A stretch of DNA of 7,225 nt from JAEUPI01 sp036520715 (lineage in GTDB: Bacteria; Pseudomonadota; Gammaproteobacteria; Burkholderiales; Burkholderiaceae_C), in assembly GCA_036520715.1 (NCBI GenBank), contig DATDJF010000360.1:1-7225 (forward strand), read 5' to 3'. The notes below the pieces were generated by a model. That model was given only the letters and a program-made list of their open reading frames with translations, searched no databases and was not told the origin of the DNA. This document shows positions 1 to 5,482 of this stretch, in pieces (the first letter of the stretch is position 1; the number at the start of each line of letters is the position of its first letter). A program made the translations under genes and the position numbers.

Positions 1-804
1 CGCCTGGTGGGCGGCAATCGACTCGGGCCACGCTCCGACGCGTGTGAAGATGTGCGACGGCATGTGCTGCGCGTGCGCTGCTGCCGGTGCGATCTTGCTG
101 TAGCGCTCGGCAGCCGACAGTCCGCGCGCGGCCAGCGGCGGGTAGTCGTAGCTGTGGATCAGGTAGTGCGCGGCACCCGGGTGTTCGGGTTGCTTGAGGA
201 AGACCGGCTCGAGCAGGGTCGCGGCACGCAGTTGGTTGCCGTATTGCTTGTCGGCCGGATCGAAGTTGGCGGAGAGCACCAGGCTGTGCAGGATCGTGGC
301 CTCGGTGTCGTCGGGATACTTGGCGGCCACTTTTTCGAGACCCGTCTCCAGCGCCTTGGCCCGCGTGCGGTGGTTGAGCTTGTCGCTGTCCTGGAAGTAC
401 GCCGCGAGCGCAGCGACGTAGTCGCGCTCCCGCTCGGTGGCAAGGCCGGTCTTGCGCGCCTGCTCCAGCAGCACCGGCCCTTCGGCCAGGGTCTTGGCCG
501 ACACGTTGCCGGGCCAGACGAACGGGTTGTCCAGCGATGCCAGCGCGCGCACCCAATGCGCCATGCCACAGGTGGCGTCTGCCTGCAGCGTGCGATCGAG
601 CGGTGCGCTGATGTTTTCCCAGGCGAACGAGTGGTAGTAAGCCATCGCGAGGTTGAACTCGCGCTGCGCGGCGGCGTTGCAGGCCACCTTGAAGTTGACG
701 CTGCCGAGCTTGCCGGCAGCGTCGCCGTCTTCGTGAGCCTTCACCGGATACGCTGCGCACAGCGCGGCGAATGCGATGGCGGTACCTGTTAGCTGCAGAT
801 TCAT
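1..804 (-). CDS. Exported TPR-like protein (partial, C-terminus beyond left edge)
   Basis: 268 residues are visible, read leftward from ATG at 804-802, and the frame is still open at base 1. The first ~24 residues look like a Sec signal peptide: a hydrophobic stretch (AIAFAALCAAY) ending in VKA before HED, a plausible signal peptidase I site, so the mature protein should be periplasmic. The body is helical and TPR-like. Residues 49-84 (EFNLAMAYYHSFAWENISAP, then DATCGMAHW) follow the usual TPR rhythm, and GAAHYLIHSYDYP (210-222) and PSHIFTRVGAW (249-259) are signatures I recognise from a widespread family of uncharacterised bacterial TPR proteins. An ATG also occurs at 810, but the AGGAG ribosome site (815-811) abuts it directly, whereas it lies 6 bases from the ATG at 804, so 804 is preferred. 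No enzymatic motif is visible; a scaffolding or binding role is only a guess. The gene is divergent from the ChaC gene. Confidence 0.85.
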   Translation of the reverse strand, partial: MNLQLTGTAIAFAALCAAYPVKAHEDGDAAGKLGSVNFKVACNAAAQREFNLAMAYYHSFAWENISAPLDRTLQADATCGMAHWVRALASLDNPFVWPGNVSAKTLAEGPVLLEQARKTGLATERERDYVAALAAYFQDSDKLNHRTRAKALETGLEKVAAKYPDDTEATILHSLVLSANFDPADKQYGNQLRAATLLEPVFLKQPEHPGAAHYLIHSYDYPPLAARGLSAAERYSKIAPAAAHAQHMPSHIFTRVGAWPESIAAHQA

Positions 805-810
805 GCTCAT

Positions 811-827
811 CTCCTGGGTTAGCCAGG
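811..827 (-). promoter_or_regulatory. Ribosome binding site of the TPR gene with overlapping small hairpin
   Basis: On the minus strand AGGAG (815-811) precedes the ATG at 804 by 6 bases and decides that start over the ATG at 810. A 5-bp inverted repeat (CCTGG at 813-817, CCAGG at 823-827, 5-base loop) overlaps the upstream part of this site. Such a short stem can occur by chance; only the ribosome site itself is firm. Confidence 0.5.
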
Positions 828-897
828 CTGTCGCTTGCAGCTTGGGGGTGCGGCCCATTGGGCGCGCGATGTGCTGCAGAGTCAACGTGATGAGCGC

Positions 898-1686
898 ATG
901 ATGGTCATTCGATCACGCAGGCTTCATCGCCAGGGACGAACGGTGGACTACCGCGCAGCCAGTCGCACTCACGCGATCAGATCTCCGCGCCTCACACCGG
1001 ACCTGGTGGCCTCCATCGCGCGCAAGCTCGAGGATCGTGGCCCGGCGCCCGGCGTGGTGGTTCACGACGACGCCGACTACGAGGCGTCGCTGCAGTCGTT
1101 TCTCGCAGCCGGGCCGTGGCGCGAAGGGCAAGACGTCTGGGTGTTTGGCTACGGCTCGCTGCTCTGGAAACCGGCTTTCGAAGTGATCGAGCAGGTTTCG
1201 GCGATCTTGCCCGGCTGGCATCGGGCGTTCTGCATCCGGCTCACGCGGTTTCGCGGCACGCCAGAAGAGCCGGGGCTGATGATGTCGCTGGCCCCCGGCG
1301 GCAGTTGCCGTGGCGCGCTGCAACGCGTCGCCGGTGAACGGGTCGTGGATGATCTGCGCAAGCTGTGGCGCAGGGAGATGACGGTCAAGCCACCCAATAC
1401 GCCGCCGCGGTGGGTCGAGGCCAGGACAACACAAGGATCGGTGCCGGCGATCGTCTTTGCGGCCGACCGCACCGGCCCCAACTACGTGAGCGGCCTCGCC
1501 GACGACGACATCGCGGGCATCCTGTGCAAAGCGGCCGGGCATTGGGGCTCTGGCGCCGAATACCTGCTGCAGACGGTGGACCAGCTGGAGCGGCTGGGCA
1601 TTCGCGATGCGAACCTGTGGCGCTTGCAAAGGCGCGTGGCCCAGAAGCTGATGGCCCTGCAACGGGCCGTGGCGCCCACCTCCTGA
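898..1686 (+). CDS. chaC: ChaC-family glutathione-specific gamma-glutamylcyclotransferase
   Basis: 262 residues from ATG at 898. Family members act in the cytoplasm on glutathione, releasing 5-oxoproline and Cys-Gly. Seen in sequence: the substrate-binding loop VFGYGSLLW (GYGSL at residues 84-88), GWHRAFCIRLT just after it, a FRGTPEEPGLM segment, and LWRREM whose Glu160 (codon 1375-1377) corresponds to the catalytic glutamate of the family. The C-terminal part (AIVFAADRTGPNYV, then an AAGHWGSGAEYLLQ segment and LGIRDANLW) follows the E. coli ChaC layout throughout. E. coli ChaC is about 230 residues; the extra length here is an N-terminal region before the fold. The segment after REM is two residues longer than in E. 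coli ChaC and lacks the tyrosine usually found there. Start choice is uncertain: TTG at 835 keeps the frame open, but ATG at 898 or 901 behind GATGAG is more likely. It faces away from the TPR gene and is followed after 150 bases by a co-directional small gene. Confidence 0.88.
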   Translation: MMVIRSRRLHRQGRTVDYRAASRTHAIRSPRLTPDLVASIARKLEDRGPAPGVVVHDDADYEASLQSFLAAGPWREGQDVWVFGYGSLLWKPAFEVIEQVSAILPGWHRAFCIRLTRFRGTPEEPGLMMSLAPGGSCRGALQRVAGERVVDDLRKLWRREMTVKPPNTPPRWVEARTTQGSVPAIVFAADRTGPNYVSGLADDDIAGILCKAAGHWGSGAEYLLQTVDQLERLGIRDANLWRLQRRVAQKLMALQRAVAPTS

Positions 1687-1836
1687 GAGCGCATGCGAGG
1701 GCCGCAGCGCCGGCGAAGTCGGTGCGACGGCAGTGCGCGCCGTATATGGGGTGGTCTCCTACAAGCATCTTCGAAGCCGGCCGACAGGACGCGCCATCGG
1801 TGCACCGCACAGTGGCTCCAGCCGCTGGAGAACACG
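1687..1836 (+). other. Intergenic gap between chaC and the small membrane protein gene
   Basis: 150 bases with no gene that I can support. A reading frame runs through from ATG 1693 in phase with the downstream gene, but its residues are Arg-rich and look like out-of-frame GC-rich sequence, and no good ribosome site precedes 1693. No clear terminator with a T-run follows chaC. The only notable structure is the hairpin at 1816-1830. Confidence 0.4.
1816..1830 (+). promoter_or_regulatory. Hairpin whose 3' arm contains the ribosome binding site of the small membrane protein
   Basis: CTCCAG (1816-1821) and CTGGAG (1825-1830) form a perfect 6-bp stem with a CCG loop. The 3' arm carries GGAG (1827-1830), the Shine-Dalgarno for the ATG at 1837 with 6-base spacing. 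If the stem forms in the mRNA it would hide the ribosome site. Regulation is inferred; only the repeat and its position are observed. Confidence 0.4.
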
Positions 1837-2130
1837 ATGAATTCGATGGCCGAACAAGCACCCGAGCGCGACGGCGCGCCGTCAACCCCGAGCCGCAGCA
1901 CCTACGCGCCCAAACGCGTGCGCTGGCCCGGGTTCGTGGCTGTCGCCGTGATATTTGGGGTCGTGATGGCCGGGATCGTCTTGACGAGCCGCGACGACGG
2001 CGCTCACCCGAGCGGCTCGCCCGACCGGAGCGCGGACGTTGCGCCGCCAGTGCCACGAACCGACTGGTCGACGGCCGCACAGCCGGACGACAGCCAGGTC
2101 GCGACGCCGGCCAAACCGGCGCAGCAGTAG
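1837..2130 (+). CDS. Small single-pass membrane protein of unknown function
   Basis: 97 residues. I do not recognise a family. Residues 1-26 are polar and rich in Ser, Pro, Glu and Arg; a basic cluster KRVR (26-29) precedes one hydrophobic segment at about 31-50 (PGFVAVAVIFGVVMAGIVLT); residues 51-97 are polar, rich in Pro, Ala, Asp and Ser, and end PAKPAQQ. By the positive-inside rule the N-terminus should be cytoplasmic and the disordered tail periplasmic. ATG 1837 is chosen because GGAG lies 6 bases upstream; an in-frame ATG at 1693 would add an Arg-rich stretch of non-protein-like character. The stop is only 11 bases from the stop of the convergent substrate-binding protein gene. The well-formed basic-then-hydrophobic layout and good ribosome site support a real gene. 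Confidence 0.6.
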   Translation: MNSMAEQAPERDGAPSTPSRSTYAPKRVRWPGFVAVAVIFGVVMAGIVLTSRDDGAHPSGSPDRSADVAPPVPRTDWSTAAQPDDSQVATPAKPAQQ

Positions 2131-2142
2131 CGCGGCGCCGGT
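2115..2142. terminator. Possible bidirectional terminator hairpin at a convergent junction
   Basis: ACCGGCGC (2115-2122) and GCGCCGGT (2135-2142) are perfect 8-bp inverted repeats around a 12-base loop. The structure spans the stop of the small membrane protein gene and touches the stop of the convergent binding-protein gene. There is no clear T-run on either side (only TTT on the minus-strand side), so an intrinsic terminator is possible but not well supported. Confidence 0.35.
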
Positions 2143-3713
2143 CAGTCGCTCACCCGGATCCACTGCCCGCGCACCGCGTTGTCGGGCATCACCACCGGTG
2201 TCACGTGGCGCCGCGCCGCCCAGGTGATGATCTGGCGGTGGAACGGCAACACGAAGAACTGTGATTGCACCCGGCGCTGCGCCTGCGCGATCAGTTGCGC
2301 GCGCTTCGGCACGTTCATCTCGCTGCCGGCGGCATCGATGATCGCATCGAGTTCCTCGTCGCCGACGCGGCCGTAGTTGTAGCTGCCTTTCTGCGTGCGC
2401 GCATCGGGCCGGTGCACGATCGGATCGAGGATGCCCTGCGCGTCGGTGGTGCCGCCGCCCCAGCCGAGCAGGTACATGCTGGTGTCCAGGCGCTCGATCT
2501 TCTGGAAGAAGATCGTCTTGGGCCGCGCGTCGACGCGCACCTTGACGCCCACGCGCCCGAGCATCGCCGCCACCGCGATGCAGATCGGCTGGTCGTTGAC
2601 GTAGCGGTCGTTCGGGCAATCGAGCGTGACCTCGAAGCCATCGGCATAGCCGGCCTCGGCCAGCAGGCGGCGCGCCCGCGCGGGGTCGGCTTTCGGGCGC
2701 TGCTCGAGCTCGGGCGCCAGGCAGCCCACCGCCGCGGTGGCCAGGCACGCGGTGGTCACCGACTGGCCGCGCATCGTGCCGGCCTTCAGCGTCTCGGCGT
2801 CGATGGCCAGCGCGAAGGCCTCGCGCACGCGCACGTCCTTGAACGGATTCCTGCCCTTGACGCTGGCATGCAGCAGCTCGTCGCGAAACTGGTCGAGCAC
2901 GAAGAACAGCACGCGGTTCTCGGGCCCCTGCACCAGCTTGACGGCGCTTTCCCGGGACAGGCGCGACAGGTCCTGCGGCGGCGTGTCGTGCGTGAAGTGA
3001 ATGTCGCCCGACAGCAGCGCCGCCGTGCGTGTGCCGTCGTTGCCGATCGGCGTGTAGACCATCCGCGTGACGTTGCCCTCGAAGCGGTCCCACCACGCCG
3101 GGTTCTTGGCGAGCGTGACGCGGATGCCGGGCTCGAAGCGTTCGAGCACGAACGGCCCCGTGCCCATCGCGTGGCGCGTCGAGTGGCCTTCTTCCTTCTT
3201 GGTGAAGTCGGGCACCTTGGCCACGCCATTGGACTTGCACCAGGCGGCGCTCATGATGCGCACGTTGAGCTGGTGCTCCAGCAGCAGCGGGTTGGGCTTC
3301 TCGAGCTTCAGCTCGAAGGTGCGCTCGTCGATCTGCGTGGGCTTGCCGAGCTGGCGCGCGAAGTAGGCCTGCTGCGAGCTGGCCTGCTGCGCGCGCTCGA
3401 TCGAGAACACCGCGTCGGCGGCGGTGAGCGGGCTGCCGTCGGAGAATCTGACGCCGGCGCGCAGCGTGAAGCGCCAGGTGGTGTCGTCCAGCACGGTCCA
3501 GCTCTCGGCCAGCGCGGGCTCCATCTGCTGCTGGCGGTTGCGCCGTGCGAGCTGTTCGTAGACATGGCCGACGATGTTGTCGGTCAGCCCCTCGTTGAAC
3601 GAATGCGGGTCCATCGTGCCGATGTCGCCGCGCCCGGCCCAGCGCAGCGTGTGGGCCTGCGCCAGCGCGGCCAGCAGGGTCAGGCACAGCAGGCACAGCG
3701 ATCGACTCACCAT
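2142..3713 (-). CDS. ABC transporter family 5 substrate-binding protein (dipeptide/oligopeptide type)
   Basis: 523 residues, the normal size for the DppA/OppA type (SBP_bac_5). These proteins bind peptides, or in some branches nickel, glutathione, opines or other small molecules, in the periplasm and hand them to an inner-membrane permease. Residues 1-20 are a signal peptide (MVSRS, a Leu/Cys-rich core, ALAQA) with a likely cut before His21. Domain marks follow in family order: early LRWAGRGDIGTMDPHSF, ESWTVLDDTTWRFTLRAGVRF, an SPLTAADAVFSIER segment, GTGPFVLERFEPGIRV near residue 180, NPFKDVRVREAFALAID near 290, then LLGWGGGTTDAQGILDP. Cysteines 323/331 and 366/378 could form disulfides, which would suit a periplasmic protein. 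The start ATG at 3713 has only a weak GGAA upstream. No permease or ATPase gene is in the window, so it looks orphaned here. It is divergent from the Tat amidohydrolase gene, which may process what it binds. The ligand cannot be told from sequence alone. Confidence 0.9.
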   Translation of the reverse strand: MVSRSLCLLCLTLLAALAQAHTLRWAGRGDIGTMDPHSFNEGLTDNIVGHVYEQLARRNRQQQMEPALAESWTVLDDTTWRFTLRAGVRFSDGSPLTAADAVFSIERAQQASSQQAYFARQLGKPTQIDERTFELKLEKPNPLLLEHQLNVRIMSAAWCKSNGVAKVPDFTKKEEGHSTRHAMGTGPFVLERFEPGIRVTLAKNPAWWDRFEGNVTRMVYTPIGNDGTRTAALLSGDIHFTHDTPPQDLSRLSRESAVKLVQGPENRVLFFVLDQFRDELLHASVKGRNPFKDVRVREAFALAIDAETLKAGTMRGQSVTTACLATAAVGCLAPELEQRPKADPARARRLLAEAGYADGFEVTLDCPNDRYVNDQPICIAVAAMLGRVGVKVRVDARPKTIFFQKIERLDTSMYLLGWGGGTTDAQGILDPIVHRPDARTQKGSYNYGRVGDEELDAIIDAAGSEMNVPKRAQLIAQAQRRVQSQFFVLPFHRQIITWAARRHVTPVVMPDNAVRGQWIRVSD

Positions 3714-3877
3714 GGGCGTGGTTCCAGCGGCCCCGCGGGCCGCGGGCAGCCATTCTGACGGCGGGTGCCTGCAGACCCCGCGCCCGGGTTTGCACGGATG
3801 CGTTTGTCCGCCAGCCGGCGCAGAACAGCCGCTTCGCCGACCCCCAAGCAACCGGTTCACCCGAGGAGACACCCGAC
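3714..3877. promoter_or_regulatory. Divergent promoter region between binding-protein and amidohydrolase genes
   Basis: 164 bases separate two oppositely oriented genes, so promoters for both should lie here. I found no convincing -35/-10 pair on either strand. A perfect 7-bp GC-rich inverted repeat (GCGGCCC 3727-3733, GGGCCGC 3737-3743) lies just upstream of the binding-protein start, and GAGGAG (3863-3868) is the ribosome site for the amidohydrolase. No regulator gene is next to it. Confidence 0.45.
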
Positions 3878-4009
3878 ATGTGCAGGCTCTGTGACCAAGG
3901 ATTGCCGCAGGACCATTCAGGTTCGCGCCGCCACTTTCTGAAGACCGCTGCGGCCACCGGCGTCGCCGCGTCCGCGCTCGACCTGCTGATGGCGCAACCG
4001 GCCTCGGCA
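3878..4009 (+). other. Twin-arginine signal peptide of the amidohydrolase
   Basis: Residues 1-44: an n-region of 15 residues beginning MCRLC, the Tat consensus SRRHFLK (16-22), an Ala/Thr/Gly-rich hydrophobic core (24-34) and an ASA cleavage signal at 42-44. The fit to S-R-R-x-F-L-K is exact. Confidence 0.85.
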
Positions 4010-5482
4010 CACGGCGACCGCGAGCCCGAGGACAGCGGCGAGCACGGCCGTCGGTACCTCATCCGCGGCGGCGCCGTGATGTCGATGGATCCCAAGGTGG
4101 GCGACTTCGAGCAGGCCGACGTGCTGATCGAGGGCAAGAAGATCGTCGCCATCGGGCGCAGCCTGCACGCCGGCGGCGCCGCGGTGATCGATGCACGCGG
4201 CCGCATCGTGATGCCTGGCTTCATCGACACGCACCATCACCTGTTCGAGACCGCGCTGCGCAGCTTCCTGGCCGACGGCATCCTGATCAACGACGGCTCG
4301 GGCACGGTCGCCGGCACCACCACCTACTTCGAATTCATACTGCTGAAGTTCGCGCCGGTGTACCGCCCGCAGGACGTGTACATCAACGAGCTGTTCGGCT
4401 CGCTGAGCCAGCTCGATGCCGGCGTGACCACGGTGCACGACATCTCGCAGATCCACCACTCGCCGCAGCACTCCGACGCGGCGATCCGGGGGATCATGGA
4501 GACCGGCCAGCGCGCCGTGTTCGGCTATTTCGAGAGCGCGGGTGCCGCGATCCTCGGCACCAACCCCGGCAACAAGTATCCGGACGACGCGGTGCGCATC
4601 AAGAAGCGCTGGTTCTCGTCGAGCGACCAGTTGATGACGATGATCATGGGCGGCGAGATCTACCTGCCCGGCTACGAGAAGGCCTGGAAGATCGGCCGCC
4701 AGCTCGGCCTGCAGGTGGCGGCGCACATCCTCTCGCCGTTCGGCATGCGCCCGACCTTCGACCTGCTGGCCCAGAACCAGGGCGGCGACAGCGGCACGCT
4801 GGGCATCGGCCCCGACAACCTGTTCGTGCACATGACCGGCATGTCGGATGTCGGCTGGCAGAAGGTCAAGGACGTCGGTGCGCAGGTGTCGCTGGCGGTG
4901 CCGATCGAGATGAACATGCGCCACGGCATGCCACCGATCCTGAAGATGCAGAGCTTGGGGCTGGAGCCATCGCTCAGCAGCGACGTGGAGTGCACGCTGA
5001 CGGCCGACTTCTTCACCCAGATGCGCTCGACGATGAACGTGCAGCGCGCGCTGGTCAACCAGATGGTGCTCGAGCAGGGCAACTTCGTGCCGCCCAACCA
5101 GTGGCCGACGCCCGCCGCCGGCACGCCGGCGCCGCTGACCGCGCGCGACGTGTTGCGCTACGCCACCATCAACGGCGCCAAGGGGCTGCGACTGGACCAC
5201 AAGGTCGGCACACTGACGCCGGGCAAGGAAGCCGACATCATCATCCTCGACGCCGAGGCGATCAACGTGGCCCCGCTCAACAACGTGCCCGGTGCGGTGG
5301 TCTCGCTGATGGAACGCTCCAACGTCGAGACCGTGATCGTGGGCGGCAAGGTGCGCAAGTGGAAGGGCCGCCTGCTCGACGTCAATCTGTCGCGCTTGCG
5401 CCGGCAGCTCGAGGATTCGCGCGACTACCTGTTCAGCACCGCAGGCGTGCCGCGGGACTTGTTCCCCAAGCCGCCCAACTAA
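3878..5482 (+). CDS. Tat-exported metal-dependent amidohydrolase (ATZ/TRZ-like)
   Basis: 534 residues. A twin-arginine signal (SRRHFLK, residues 16-22) is followed by an Ala-rich hydrophobic stretch and ASA before His45, so the folded enzyme is probably exported to the periplasm with its metal in place. The rest is an amidohydrolase-superfamily barrel (ATZ/TRZ and deaminase-like branch): a beta-sandwich strand (YLIRGGAVMSMD), IVMPGFIDTHHHLFET with the metal-binding pair His119 and His121, AAHIL (His283), FVHMTGMSD (His318) and LSSDVE (Asp369), then the closing GTLTPGKEADIIILD. These five residues make a complete set for one mononuclear metal site. Position 286, where deaminases of this branch usually have Glu (HxxE), is Ser. 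Residues 1-5 (MCRLC) put a CxxC ahead of the Tat motif. GAGGAG lies 9 bases before the ATG, fixing the start. The substrate is unknown; hydrolytic cleavage of an amide, a cyclic amidine or a halogenated ring compound are all possible in this superfamily. It is divergent from a periplasmic binding protein and overlaps the convergent flavoprotein gene by 4 bases. Confidence 0.88.
   Translation: MCRLCDQGLPQDHSGSRRHFLKTAAATGVAASALDLLMAQPASAHGDREPEDSGEHGRRYLIRGGAVMSMDPKVGDFEQADVLIEGKKIVAIGRSLHAGGAAVIDARGRIVMPGFIDTHHHLFETALRSFLADGILINDGSGTVAGTTTYFEFILLKFAPVYRPQDVYINELFGSLSQLDAGVTTVHDISQIHHSPQHSDAAIRGIMETGQRAVFGYFESAGAAILGTNPGNKYPDDAVRIKKRWFSSSDQLMTMIMGGEIYLPGYEKAWKIGRQLGLQVAAHILSPFGMRPTFDLLAQNQGGDSGTLGIGPDNLFVHMTGMSDVGWQKVKDVGAQVSLAVPIEMNMRHGMPPILKMQSLGLEPSLSSDVECTLTADFFTQMRSTMNVQRALVNQMVLEQGNFVPPNQWPTPAAGTPAPLTARDVLRYATINGAKGLRLDHKVGTLTPGKEADIIILDAEAINVAPLNNVPGAVVSLMERSNVETVIVGGKVRKWKGRLLDVNLSRLRRQLEDSRDYLFSTAGVPRDLFPKPPN

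Noticed and set aside
835..897. TTG start extending the ChaC protein by 21 residues
   Set aside because: No ribosome site suits it and the added residues do not resemble ChaC; ATG 898/901 is simpler.
2265..3758. 497-codon open frame on the plus strand opposite the binding-protein gene
   Set aside because: It mirrors a clear substrate-binding protein gene; its product is low-complexity, rich in Arg, Ala, Val and His, as expected from antisense of GC-rich coding DNA, with no domain I recognise.
1882..4230. 782-codon open frame on the minus strand covering the binding-protein gene and more
   Set aside because: Out-of-frame reading of the binding-protein gene; Arg/Ala-rich composition and overlap with three supported genes.
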